Below are positions 55,626-64,000 of a stretch of 64,000 nucleotides of DNA, piece by piece. This DNA comes from Nocardia stercoris (GTDB lineage Bacteria; Actinomycetota; Actinomycetes; Mycobacteriales; Mycobacteriaceae). Numbering within the stretch: position 1 is the first letter of the stretch; each line of letters opens with the position of its first letter. The position numbers and the translations under genes were made by a program. A model generated the notes under the pieces. The model was given only the letters and a program-made list of their open reading frames with translations. It was not told where the DNA came from and did not search any database. The stretch spans positions 549,346-613,345 of the forward strand of contig NZ_RFFH01000004.1 in the NCBI RefSeq assembly GCF_003696265.1. The letters run 5' to 3'.

Positions 55626-56750
55626 ATGAAATCGCCCGGGATCTCTACCATTTCGAGTGTGCGGACAGTTGCCGGCGGGTCAGGGAATTCGGGCGAGGAA
55701 TTACTTCGCCGGATGGTTGCCCGGCGCCGTCGGGACAACATTCTCGTCGGGGTGCTGGCCGTACTGGCGATTCTCGGCGGCGGTCACGCCGTCGCCGATT
55801 TCTTCTCCGGGCCGCCGCCCGGGCCGTCGGAGAACTCGACGCTCGGCATCGTCGGAAATGCCCAATTGGTGGGCTCTTTCGCCGAGACCTTCGTAACCTC
55901 CTACCTGGGCGCCACCAGCGGCCAACAGGAACGGATCGCCGACTTCGTCGGCGGCGCACAGCAACTCACGCTGCCCAGCTCTCCCCGGCAGGTGTCGGAC
56001 CCGCAGGTCGTCTTCGCGACCCGGACCGACGGCAACTCCGCGGTCGAGGTCTGGGCGGTAACCGTATCGGTGCGGATCGCCAAGAGCGGCACCATGATCC
56101 CCGCCTCCAGCGCGGCCGGCACGAGCACCGCGGCCCCTCCCGGCGCCGGTACGACCACCACCGCCGCGCCCATTGCCGCCGACCTGCGCCAGTACTACCG
56201 GGTCGGTATCGACGTGGTCGGCGGCCGGCCGCGCGCCCTGGCCCCGCCCGCCCAGGTACCGCCGCCCGAACGCGGTTCCGACCTGTTGCTGGCCTATTCC
56301 GCGACCTGCCAGACCGATACACCGCTGGCACAGGTCGCCACCGGCTTCATGCAGGCCCTGCTGACCGGCTCGGCCGACATCGCCCGCTACACCACACCGG
56401 ATTCCGGTATCACGGCACTGCGGCCCGCGCCGTTCACGACGGTCGACTCGGTGACGGTCGGCGCGGACGACAGCCACTGCGGTGCCAGCGGGGACAGTGC
56501 CCGAGTGCTGGTCTCGGTCAACGTGAAGGGCGACGCCGGTGGCGTGCCGACCCTGGCCTATCCCTTGGCGATGGTGCGCGCCGCCGGCAGCTGGCAGGTG
56601 CGCGCGATCGAATCCGTTCCGGCACTGCGGTATCCGATGACCGTGGTCACGGGCCAGAACTCCCGGAACGCCGTGGCGACCACCACCGCCCCGGTCACCT
56701 CGACGACGACGGCCGCTGCGGCCCAGATCCCGGCGCCCACTCAGCACTGA
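55626..56750 (+). CDS. TcpC/VirB8-like conjugation protein
   Basis: 374 aa from ATG 55626. A short cytosolic basic region ('RRMVARRRRDN'), one membrane helix at about 38-58 and an external part with two NTF2-like halves ('SFAETFVTSYLGATSGQQER' and 'GFMQALLTGSADIARYTTPD'), separated by a Thr/Ala/Pro linker. That is the architecture of TcpC (pCW3) and ORF13 (Tn916), the VirB8 counterparts in Gram-positive conjugation. The Thr-rich end is unusual. First gene of a compact operon. Confidence 0.8.
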   Translation: MKSPGISTISSVRTVAGGSGNSGEELLRRMVARRRRDNILVGVLAVLAILGGGHAVADFFSGPPPGPSENSTLGIVGNAQLVGSFAETFVTSYLGATSGQQERIADFVGGAQQLTLPSSPRQVSDPQVVFATRTDGNSAVEVWAVTVSVRIAKSGTMIPASSAAGTSTAAPPGAGTTTTAAPIAADLRQYYRVGIDVVGGRPRALAPPAQVPPPERGSDLLLAYSATCQTDTPLAQVATGFMQALLTGSADIARYTTPDSGITALRPAPFTTVDSVTVGADDSHCGASGDSARVLVSVNVKGDAGGVPTLAYPLAMVRAAGSWQVRAIESVPALRYPMTVVTGQNSRNAVATTTAPVTSTTTAAAAQIPAPTQH

Positions 56751-56769
56751 CCCCGAGAAGGGACACCCC

Positions 56770-57045
56770 ATGGGTACGAGCCTCTACAACATCCTCACCA
56801 ACGTGATGTACGCGTTCCGGTACATCGGCCTGGCGATCCTCACCATCGCCAGCATGGCGATCCTGATCTCCGAGGCGGCCAAGAGCAAGCTGTCGCCCGG
56901 CAAGGTGCTGGCCGTCGCCGGGTCGGCGATCGTGGCCGCGGTGGTCTTCTGGATCCTGCCGACCATCGTCAGTGACGCCACCTCGGACTCCGGGCAGGTA
57001 GTCGGCAGCACCTCCGGGTGCGCCTATCAAGCGGTCTGCCGATGA
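56770..57045 (+). CDS. Small two-helix membrane protein of the type IV-like cluster
   Basis: 91 aa, GAGAAGGGA before ATG. Two hydrophobic helices at about 15-33 and 48-66 flank a Ser/Lys turn ('AAKSKLSPGKVL'); the C-terminal tail has two Cys ('GSTSGCAYQAVC'). Size and topology match VirB2/TrbC-type pilin-like or TcpD proteins. Its stop overlaps the next start (ATGA). Confidence 0.72.
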   Translation: MGTSLYNILTNVMYAFRYIGLAILTIASMAILISEAAKSKLSPGKVLAVAGSAIVAAVVFWILPTIVSDATSDSGQVVGSTSGCAYQAVCR

Positions 57046-57524
57046 GTGAGGTGATCAAGGTGTTCACCCCGGTCAAGCGGGTGCCCACCATGATCGGCAA
57101 GGCGCAGAACGGGCAGAAGCTGCCGTTCGGCCCCTACACCCTGCCGCAGGTCGCGGCCACCGCGGTGCTGCTCACGATCACCTCGGTCGGTGCGATGACG
57201 CTGCCGGCCAATCCGGCGGTCACCTTCATCGGCGGGGTGCTGGTCACCGCGCTGGTGGTGTTCGCGCTCGGTCTGGTGCCCTACACCGGGGTGCGGCTGT
57301 CGTCGCGGGTGTGGTGGGTCGGCCGGCTGCTGGTGAGCCGCAAGCCGGTCTCGGCGTCGGGGATGCCGGTCGGCGTCGAATCCGGCAACCGGACCTGGTT
57401 CGTCGAGGAAACGGTGGTGGTCCTGCTGCCCGACAGCGGTGACATCACGGCGCCCGCGGCGGCGCCACTGGGAGTACTGGATCGGATCGGCGGCGCGTTA
57501 CGGGCCGCCGGAGGTGCGCACTGA
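57042..57524 (+). CDS. TcpE/PrgI-like membrane protein
   Basis: 160 aa from ATG 57042. Two neighbouring hydrophobic segments (about 35-52, 60-80) after 'GQKLPFGPYTLPQ', then a soluble part. The TcpE-type of Gram-positive conjugation has this start-LPFG-helical hairpin look, and its partner ATPase follows directly (TGATG, one base shared). Alternative family: PrgI. Needed for assembling the secretion channel, by analogy. Confidence 0.7.
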   Translation: MSEVIKVFTPVKRVPTMIGKAQNGQKLPFGPYTLPQVAATAVLLTITSVGAMTLPANPAVTFIGGVLVTALVVFALGLVPYTGVRLSSRVWWVGRLLVSRKPVSASGMPVGVESGNRTWFVEETVVVLLPDSGDITAPAAAPLGVLDRIGGALRAAGGAH

Positions 57525-60046
57525 TGGCATTCGACCGAGATCTGCAGCCCACCGCGGCAATTCGCGGGAATCTGCAATTCACCCACGCGGGATTGGTCAC
57601 CGCCACCTATTTCGTCGACCCGCTGGGCTACGGACTCCGCAAGGCCAGCGACAAGCACGACGTCAAGATGGCCCATCACTCGCTGATCTCCAACCTGCCC
57701 GACGGCTCGCTGCTGCTGGGAATCCAGGCCCGGCACAACACGATCGACGTGCTCAGCAAGATGGTGGAGGGCGTCGATCTCGACACCTGCGACGACTACG
57801 CCGCCGAGGTGGTCGCCGCCTACGAACGGGTCTGTGCGATCGCCCCGCAGACCCGGATCTTCCTGCTGTCCATCCCGGTCGGCTCCACGAACCCCACGAT
57901 GTCGGCGATCGCGCGGCTGTGGCGCGGCGGCACCACGACCACCGACGCCGCGGCACTCTCGCGCGCCGAACTCGAGGGTTTCGAGCAGACGGCCGCGGAG
58001 ATCCTGTCCCGTATCGGTGGCGACTTCGATCCGGTGCCGGTACCGGCCGCGCTGTTCCAGTGGCTGTGGGAGCACTATCTGTCGCGCGGCGCGGCCGGCG
58101 ACCCGGTCGCCCCGACCCGGGTGGGCGCGCTGGACGACGCGACCGCGGCCGTATTCCGTTCCGCCGCACTGGACGAGGGGGCGCAGGCCGACCAAGGCCG
58201 CCGGCTTCGGCCGTCCTTCGTGCCCGTGATCAAGGTCGTGCAGCCGGATTTCGAGTTCCGGCCCTCGTATCAGTCCATGCTGACCCCGCATTCATTCCCC
58301 TACGCCGGCATGACCTTCCCGGGCGGCAGCGAATTCCTCACTGTCATAGACGGTTTGCCGGACGTGACCGTGGACTGGGGGATCCGGGTGTCCACCCGGT
58401 CCGCGGACGCGGTGCTCAAGAGCAACGAGACCAACCTGCGCCGGCTGGGCGAGCAGATGGACCAGCGCGACCAGGAGGTGTCGTTCGCGCAGAACACGCT
58501 GCTGTCCAAGGCGCAGATGCTCGGCGAGTACAACCAGCACTTCGAGGTCAACGGCGGCGAGTCGGAGGTCTCGTTCACCACGGTGATCGCGGTCGGCGGC
58601 GCGTCCCGCGAGCAGACCATGGACGCGGTGAACACGCTCAAGCGGCGCTACAAGCGGTTCCAGATCGAGCTCACCGCACCGCTGGGCGCGCAGGTCGACC
58701 TGTGGTCGATGCTCATTCCGGGTTCCGCCCCGCGCCGCGCCTACGACGATTTCGCGCATATCGTGCCGTCGGACATGTGGTCGGGTTTCGTGCCGTTCAC
58801 CACCAGCCAGATCGGCGACGACAGCGGGCCGGTGATCGGGGTGAACCTGATGTCGGGTCATTTCGAGCCGATCCACTTCGGCATCATGGAGGCGGCGCTG
58901 CACGACCTGTCCGCCTCGTTCGCGGTGACCGGCGAACTCGGTTCGGGCAAGTCGTATTTCCTGAAACTGATCGCGGCCCTCGTGCACGACATGGGCGGCC
59001 AGTTCCTCGCCATCGACCGCAGTCAGGTCGGGGAGTGGGAGCATTTCGCGTCCGCCATCGACGACGCGGTGGTGATCGACCTGGCGAACCCGATCGTGTC
59101 GCTGGACCCGCTGCGCATGTTCGACCCGCGGATCGCGGGTGAGCGGGCGCTGGATTCGATTCTGCCGCTGCTGGATCTGTCGCCGACCTCGGGCGCCGGT
59201 GCGGCGGCGAGTGCCCTGCTCTCGCCGCGCGGTGTCGCCGAGTACGGGATCACGAGCATGCTGGACCTGATCACCGTGGTCCGGAAGCTGCGCGACGATC
59301 CGGCGGTCGGCGCCGACTGCGCCGACCTCGCGGCCCGGCTGGGCACGGTCGCCGACCGGATGCCGGTGCTGTTCGACCCCCGGCTGCCCACGCTGCGGCT
59401 GGACGCCGCCGCGACCGTGGTCCGCACCCATCAGCTGGCGCTGCCGACCGCTGAGGAACTCACCACCCCGCACCTGTACAGCCGGCTGCCGCTCACCAAG
59501 CGGCTGGGCACCGCGCTGTACGAGCTGGTGGGTGTGGCCGCGCGCGAGGCGTTCCTGGCCGACAACGGCCGGTTCGGTCTGCTGGTCGGGGACGAGGCGC
59601 ACCACTTCACCCAGACCCAGGTGGGCGCCGCGGTCACCTCCGACTTCAGTCGCGACGGCCGAAAGCACTTGGCCGCCATCGGTTTGGCGTCGCACGACCC
59701 GGCCACCGACTTCCAGGGCGCGGCACACAACCTGATCCCGAACCGGTTCGTGTTCCGGCAGCGGGACGAGACCCTGGCTCGCAACAGCCTCGAGTGGCTC
59801 GGTGTCGATCTCACGGAAGCGCCGTTCCTGCTGCAGATTCTGCGCGAGGACACCTCGCCGCCGGTCGGGGCCGGACGACAGGTGCCCGAGGAGCGGCGCG
59901 GCGAGATGTTCATGCGGGACGCGCTGAACCGGATCGGCCGCGGCAAGGTGCTCGGCCCGGCCCGCGCCGACCGGGCGGCGGCGATCGGCTCCACGCCGGG
60001 CAGTACCGGCCGCGCGGTGGTGGCTCAGCGGCAGGTCCGGTCGTGA
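57524..60046 (+). CDS. VirB4-like conjugation ATPase
   Basis: 840 aa, the energy source of type IV-like export. The N-terminal 450 residues fit the VirB4/TcpF membrane-binding half. The P-loop 'TGELGSGKSYFLK' places Lys476 and Ser477, and the Walker B 'LLVGDEAHHFTQ' Asp690-Glu691. Between them, 'LAIDRSQVGEWEHFA' matches the sequence after the first strand of VirB4. The late 'FVFRQRDETLARNSLEWLG' is also VirB4-like. Overlaps both neighbours, so translation is coupled. Confidence 0.88.
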   Translation: MAFDRDLQPTAAIRGNLQFTHAGLVTATYFVDPLGYGLRKASDKHDVKMAHHSLISNLPDGSLLLGIQARHNTIDVLSKMVEGVDLDTCDDYAAEVVAAYERVCAIAPQTRIFLLSIPVGSTNPTMSAIARLWRGGTTTTDAAALSRAELEGFEQTAAEILSRIGGDFDPVPVPAALFQWLWEHYLSRGAAGDPVAPTRVGALDDATAAVFRSAALDEGAQADQGRRLRPSFVPVIKVVQPDFEFRPSYQSMLTPHSFPYAGMTFPGGSEFLTVIDGLPDVTVDWGIRVSTRSADAVLKSNETNLRRLGEQMDQRDQEVSFAQNTLLSKAQMLGEYNQHFEVNGGESEVSFTTVIAVGGASREQTMDAVNTLKRRYKRFQIELTAPLGAQVDLWSMLIPGSAPRRAYDDFAHIVPSDMWSGFVPFTTSQIGDDSGPVIGVNLMSGHFEPIHFGIMEAALHDLSASFAVTGELGSGKSYFLKLIAALVHDMGGQFLAIDRSQVGEWEHFASAIDDAVVIDLANPIVSLDPLRMFDPRIAGERALDSILPLLDLSPTSGAGAAASALLSPRGVAEYGITSMLDLITVVRKLRDDPAVGADCADLAARLGTVADRMPVLFDPRLPTLRLDAAATVVRTHQLALPTAEELTTPHLYSRLPLTKRLGTALYELVGVAAREAFLADNGRFGLLVGDEAHHFTQTQVGAAVTSDFSRDGRKHLAAIGLASHDPATDFQGAAHNLIPNRFVFRQRDETLARNSLEWLGVDLTEAPFLLQILREDTSPPVGAGRQVPEERRGEMFMRDALNRIGRGKVLGPARADRAAAIGSTPGSTGRAVVAQRQVRS

Positions 60047-62664
60047 CCGCGCCCGTGCTCGACGCACCGCGGGAAACCGCGGACCCGGCGCCGACACCGT
60101 CGGCGCACAGCGAAGTTCGGCTCTCGCCACTGGAATCCGGTGCGTGGCACTGGGATCTGGTGCGCTGGCGTCCGGCGGTCGTGGTGCTGCGCTGCCGCAG
60201 CTGGATTCGTGCGTCGCGGCGGCGGCGCGCGACGGTGTGGGTGACCGGACTGCTCTTCGTGTTCGTGGTGTTCCCCGGTCTGGTGGGCGCGGTGGCGACC
60301 GCCTCGGCCGGTGGCAGCGGCTCGTCGGTCAACTCGGGCCTGAGCTGGATGGACATCCGGGACTCGTCCGGTCTGACCCTGTCCAGCTATGTCTTCGCCA
60401 CGAACAACGGCAGTGTGCTGCACCCGCTGACCGGCGGCAAGGCGCTGGTGCTGAACCTGGAGTTCGCCGGCTGGCTGGTCATCGTCACGACCGGGGTGTG
60501 GCTGATCGGCTACGTGCTCGGATTCCGCTGGATGGACCTGTTCGCGGCGCCCCTGCACGGCGTGGCCCAGTCGCTGACCGGGCAGCTCACCGTCCCGATC
60601 GTGCTGACCACGGCCGTCACGATCGGCGCCTTCTTCGTGGCCTGGTTCTGGCTGCGCGGATACCACGCCAAGGCGGCGGTCCAGGTCGCCACCATGTTCG
60701 GTGTCGTGGTGCTGGGCGGCGTGTTCCTGTCCGATCCGCTGGGTGACGTGCTGTCCTCCGACGGCTGGCTGGCCCAGGGCCGCGATCTGGGCATCTCGAT
60801 CTCGGCCGGCCTCAACGGCGACAGCAATCCGCAACCCGACCGGCTGGTGGCGTCGATGCAGGCCCAGCTGGCCGACAACTTCGCCCGCCGTCCGCTGCAG
60901 GTGTGGAACTTCGGGCACGTGATCGACGACCAGCCCGCCTGCAAGGCCGCGTGGACGGCCGCCGAGGCCGCCGGCGACGACGACGGGGTGCGGGCCGCGG
61001 TCCACAACTGCGGTGACTCCGCGGCGTTCGCGGTGGCGAACAATCCCAGCGCGGGCCAGCTCGGGGCCGGAATTCTGTTGCTGGTGGCGGGAACTCTGCT
61101 GCTGGCGTTCGGCGCGGTGCTGGCGATCCGGATCGTCCGGTCGGCGCTGGACTCGATCTACTACGGCATCGCCGCCATCTTCGGTTTCGCCGCAGGCGGA
61201 TACATCTACGGACCCACGCAGAACTTCCTGATCCGGTGCGTGGTGCACGCGTTCTTCTCCGCCGCGCGGATGACCGCCGAGATCACCTTTCTCGGCATCT
61301 ACGTGCTGTTCCTGGGCGATCTGTTCGAGCAGGCCCGCGGGCAGGTGATGGCGGTCTTCGTGATCGGCGCGATCGTGGAGATCATCGCGATCGGGCAGTC
61401 GCGGAAACTGTCGAAGAGCCTCGAGCACGGCAACGAGTGGATCGCCAACCGGTTCGCGCTCGCCATCCAGAACGGCGGTGCGCGAGCGGTTTCCGGTTCC
61501 GGCGGTTCCGGCGGGTACGCGCTGGGCATGGGGCACGCGTCCGCCGCGCGCCACGGGCTGGGTTTCCTCGGCACGGTCGGCGCGATCAGCACCCTGAACT
61601 CCTCGCCGGCCACCGCGTGGCTCGCGGGCGGGATCCGCAGTCCGCTGAATCCCAACGCGGCCAAGGAGAAACGGTCGCTGCTCGCCCAGTGGACGATGTG
61701 GGGCCAGGACGGTTTCGGTGGCCCGACCGGCTGGTACGCGCAGTCGTACCTGCACCGCCGGGTCTACGGCGAGGCGGCCCGCGACGCCGCGAGAAAGGTC
61801 GGCGGCATCGGCACCGCGCGAGGTGCGGCGGCCGCCATCCAGGCCATGGTCGACGAGGGCGCCAGCCGCAGCGACTGGAACAACGGCCTGATGGAAGCCG
61901 GGTTCCTGGACGCGAAACTGCGTGCGGACGCGGTCGATTCGTGGGGTGTGGTGGCCGACAACGCCGACGACTACACCAGCGACGACAAGCGGCTGGGCTT
62001 CGCGCTGGCCGCCGTGAACCGGGTCCAGACCACGGTGTCGCGACTGACGAAGCCGGGATCGCTCGACGGCGACGAAGACAAGGCCGCCGCCGACCTGGCC
62101 ACCCTGCAGGGGGCCGCGTTCCGCTATCGCCGGGCGCACGAGCGCGGAGTCACGCTCGACCACGGTGCCGCCGGCGGGCCCCAGCGCGAGTACCTCGACG
62201 CGTACATGCGCATGGACGAGACCTCACAGTCGCGAGAACGCTTGCAGGCGTTGATGAATGTCATGCACGGCGACAAGAGCAACCTGATCTCGGACGCGAG
62301 CGGGGTGTGGGCGCCGACGGTGGCGACGGACAGCAACGACTACGCGACCGCCGTCCATATGGCGACTCTGCGCAGTCTCGACATCGGCGAGCACGAAGCG
62401 TCGCGGATGTACTCCTGGATCGGCACCGAGCACGCACGCGAGTTCTACGAGGCCACCGAGGGCCTGCTGGAGAACGTGCAGAGCGGTGCCGCCCTCGACC
62501 GGGTGCGCGACGTCGCCTACAAAGCGCAGCAGACCGAGAGCTGGTCGACCGGGAAGAAGCCGTCGCCGTGGAAACGGATGTCGCCGCCGGCCGGCACCCC
62601 CAAGCCCGCCGACTACGGCGACAACCTGTCGGGCGTGGCGCAACGCATGCGCAGCCGGACGTGA
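60043..62664 (+). CDS. VirB6/TcpH-like polytopic membrane protein
   Basis: 873 aa from GTG 60043 (GTGA overlap). About seven to eight hydrophobic helices lie in residues 64-455, including 64-87, 137-162, 183-205, 212-232 and a group at 339-455. The second half (about 455-873) is soluble, Ala/Gly-rich then helical ('DAARKVGGIGTARGAAAAIQ'). This is the layout of TcpH/ORF15, the VirB6 counterpart forming the inner-membrane channel. Confidence 0.8.
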   Translation: MTAPVLDAPRETADPAPTPSAHSEVRLSPLESGAWHWDLVRWRPAVVVLRCRSWIRASRRRRATVWVTGLLFVFVVFPGLVGAVATASAGGSGSSVNSGLSWMDIRDSSGLTLSSYVFATNNGSVLHPLTGGKALVLNLEFAGWLVIVTTGVWLIGYVLGFRWMDLFAAPLHGVAQSLTGQLTVPIVLTTAVTIGAFFVAWFWLRGYHAKAAVQVATMFGVVVLGGVFLSDPLGDVLSSDGWLAQGRDLGISISAGLNGDSNPQPDRLVASMQAQLADNFARRPLQVWNFGHVIDDQPACKAAWTAAEAAGDDDGVRAAVHNCGDSAAFAVANNPSAGQLGAGILLLVAGTLLLAFGAVLAIRIVRSALDSIYYGIAAIFGFAAGGYIYGPTQNFLIRCVVHAFFSAARMTAEITFLGIYVLFLGDLFEQARGQVMAVFVIGAIVEIIAIGQSRKLSKSLEHGNEWIANRFALAIQNGGARAVSGSGGSGGYALGMGHASAARHGLGFLGTVGAISTLNSSPATAWLAGGIRSPLNPNAAKEKRSLLAQWTMWGQDGFGGPTGWYAQSYLHRRVYGEAARDAARKVGGIGTARGAAAAIQAMVDEGASRSDWNNGLMEAGFLDAKLRADAVDSWGVVADNADDYTSDDKRLGFALAAVNRVQTTVSRLTKPGSLDGDEDKAAADLATLQGAAFRYRRAHERGVTLDHGAAGGPQREYLDAYMRMDETSQSRERLQALMNVMHGDKSNLISDASGVWAPTVATDSNDYATAVHMATLRSLDIGEHEASRMYSWIGTEHAREFYEATEGLLENVQSGAALDRVRDVAYKAQQTESWSTGKKPSPWKRMSPPAGTPKPADYGDNLSGVAQRMRSRT

Positions 62665-62673
62665 GGCCGGCCG

Positions 62674-63624
62674 ATGATCAAGCGATTGATCGTCCTGGCC
62701 GTGCTGCCGACCTGGCTGCTGGTGGGGCTGGGCCTGATCGGCAGTCTCGGAACGGTTTTGGCGGTCGTGGTGCTCGCGTTCGGGAGCTGGACGTCGTCGG
62801 TGTCGTCGGATCTGCACTATCAGTGTGAGAGCGCGGTCGGGCCGGAGGCGGGGGTGACGGTGACGTCGGAGCCGGAGTCGATCACCGCCCCGATGACATT
62901 CGGCGCGCCGGGTGTGCCAGGGGTGCCGGGGGTGGCAGCGGCCCCGCAGCCCACGGCCGAGACGCCGACCACCAACCCGTTCGCCGATCTCACGCTCGGG
63001 CCACAGGACACCGGCGTCTCGGATTGGCAGCGGGCCTGCCTGCAGGCCATGCGGACGGCGCCGTACCAGCAGCCGCCGCTGCGCTCGGCCGCCGCCGGCG
63101 CGATCGGCGAGTGCGCGCGGCAGCTCGCGCTGGCCCAGGTCGGCCGGCCGGCCGCGCCGGGAACGGTGGCGGGGGATCCGGCGGTGCTGCCGAGAACCGT
63201 TGTGTACCAGGCATCCGGCAGCGCGGTGACGGGGCAGTGCCTGGTGCAGGCGGCGAGCGTGCCGTCCGGCGGGATGCTGCCCGACGGCGTGCTGCCCGGT
63301 GTGGCAGTGCCCGACCCAGCGCTGAACTCGGCCGCCCAGGCAGGTGGGTCGGAATGTCCCGGCACCGCAACGAATTCGGTCTTAGTGCTGCCGAATACCG
63401 TTGCGGCGCAAAGCTTGTGTGGACAGCGTGTGGATCCTGCCGCGATGTCGCCCGGTGATCTGGTGTTCTGGGACTACCGCGGTTACGTGCCGACCCGGGC
63501 CGGAGTCGCGGTGGACGCGATCGAACTGGTCGGCACCGATCCGGACACCGGCACGACAGCGGTGTGGCGGCTGCCCACCGGACCGGACGTCCGGATCAAG
63601 CGAGTGCTGGCGGGTGCGGGATGA
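62674..63624 (+). CDS. Degenerate NlpC/P60-like protein of the type IV-like cluster
   Basis: 316 aa with one N-terminal membrane helix (about 6-36). A Pro/Thr/Gly-rich section precedes the C-terminal domain, where 'AAMSPGDLVFWDYRGYVPTRAGVAV' and 'IELVGTDPDTG' repeat the NlpC/P60 'PGDLVFW...HVGIYVG' pattern. The catalytic His position reads T-R-A-G, so the hydrolase appears inactive. It takes the place of the TcpG/ORF14 wall hydrolase in conjugation clusters. The stop overlaps the next start (ATGA). Confidence 0.68.
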   Translation: MIKRLIVLAVLPTWLLVGLGLIGSLGTVLAVVVLAFGSWTSSVSSDLHYQCESAVGPEAGVTVTSEPESITAPMTFGAPGVPGVPGVAAAPQPTAETPTTNPFADLTLGPQDTGVSDWQRACLQAMRTAPYQQPPLRSAAAGAIGECARQLALAQVGRPAAPGTVAGDPAVLPRTVVYQASGSAVTGQCLVQAASVPSGGMLPDGVLPGVAVPDPALNSAAQAGGSECPGTATNSVLVLPNTVAAQSLCGQRVDPAAMSPGDLVFWDYRGYVPTRAGVAVDAIELVGTDPDTGTTAVWRLPTGPDVRIKRVLAGAG

Positions 63625-64000
63625 GTACGCCCCGAACCGAATCGTCCTCGGTGACACCGTGGACCGGCCGCGCCGCGCGCATCGTCGCGGCACCCGCCGA
63701 GGAGGACCAGGGCGGTGACGACGACGGCGAGGTGATCTTGGCCGACGGCCCCGTGCAGCCGGGAGTGTCGACCGGCGGCGGACCCGCGCAGCCGGGGGTG
63801 AACCCGCCGCCCGCGCAGCCGGGGGTCACTACCGGGCCCGGTGCGCCGCCGGCGCCGCCGGACTCCGGTCAGGATCACGCGGTGCCGGACAACGGTGGCG
63901 CCGCCGCGGTACCGGCGCCGCCGCCGAATGCCGCTGTGCCACAGGCGCCGAACAGCACCGCGGCCCCGCCCGCACCCGCGGCGCCGGCCACCCCCGCGGC
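63621..64000 (+). CDS. Proline-rich protein, cut by window end
   Basis: ATG 63621 overlaps the previous stop. The first 126 codons visible are acidic at the start ('EEDQGGDDDGEV') and then Pro/Ala-rich with repeats of A-Q-P-G-V type ('PVQPGVSTGGGPAQPGVNPP'). No fold can be assigned from this part. The frame is open to base 64000. Confidence 0.6.
   Translation, partial: MSTPRTESSSVTPWTGRAARIVAAPAEEDQGGDDDGEVILADGPVQPGVSTGGGPAQPGVNPPPAQPGVTTGPGAPPAPPDSGQDHAVPDNGGAAAVPAPPPNAAVPQAPNSTAAPPAPAAPATPA

Noticed and set aside
58292..62163. Long antisense frames across the VirB4- and VirB6-like genes
   Set aside because: Arg/Val/Gly-rich shadows; the plus strand has overlapping starts, P-loop and membrane helices.

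Overview
The window is high-GC actinobacterial DNA and looks like a piece of a Nocardia-type (Mycobacteriales) chromosome. The main reason is gene order: era, an amidase on the opposite strand, recO, uppS, a small conserved gene, zur, smtB, glyS and later dgt, dnaG and a small opposite-strand membrane-anchored gene follow the order I recall for Mycobacterium tuberculosis from Rv2364c down to Rv2342. The length and motifs of GlyS (463 aa) and the SmtB-Zur pair fit the same order. No rRNA, tRNA, CRISPR array, transposase or integrase was recognised.

Layout. 1-10.9 kb is a conserved housekeeping block (ribosome GTPase Era, recombination mediator RecO, polyprenyl diphosphate synthase, zinc-responsive SmtB/Zur operon, glycyl-tRNA synthetase) with small hydrolase/TetR modules inserted. 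10.9-32.5 kb is accessory DNA lying between glyS and dgt. It holds a DUF6875-like gene translationally coupled to a trimodular 3426-aa NRPS with an EntF-like starter condensation domain and a terminal thioesterase, an archaeal-type AAA ATPase preceded by a striking double palindrome, a PEBP lipoprotein, an ABC exporter with a histidine kinase and response regulator (the last two split by an opposite-strand MFS gene), and hydrolases. 32.5-36.3 kb returns to the conserved dgt-dnaG block, where a 107-bp tandem duplication has copied the dgt stop/dnaG start junction.

36.5-52 kb is mixed. It contains a very unusual 1415-aa fusion (proline-rich region, MFS-like membrane domain, GT4 glycosyltransferase), a two-gene operon of unknown function, a septum-formation-like membrane protein with QQPYATG repeats, a ClpC-class AAA+ unfoldase, two secreted hydrolases, and an operon of three related small secreted proteins, two of which carry Thr/Pro/Val repeat tails of different length.

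52-64 kb begins with a MerR regulator and a WhiB-like protein, then a degenerate ROK protein and an unknown, and leads into a tightly overlapping gene series that matches, in kind and nearly in order, the Tn916/pCW3 (Tcp) conjugation apparatus: a TcpC/VirB8-like protein, a small two-helix membrane protein, a TcpE-like protein, a VirB4-like ATPase, a VirB6-like polytopic protein, a degenerate NlpC/P60-like protein and a proline-rich protein cut by the window end. No relaxase or coupling protein lies inside the window, so this may be either an integrated conjugative element or a domesticated chromosomal type IV secretion-like system. The most novel items are the MFS-glycosyltransferase fusion and this secretion cluster.
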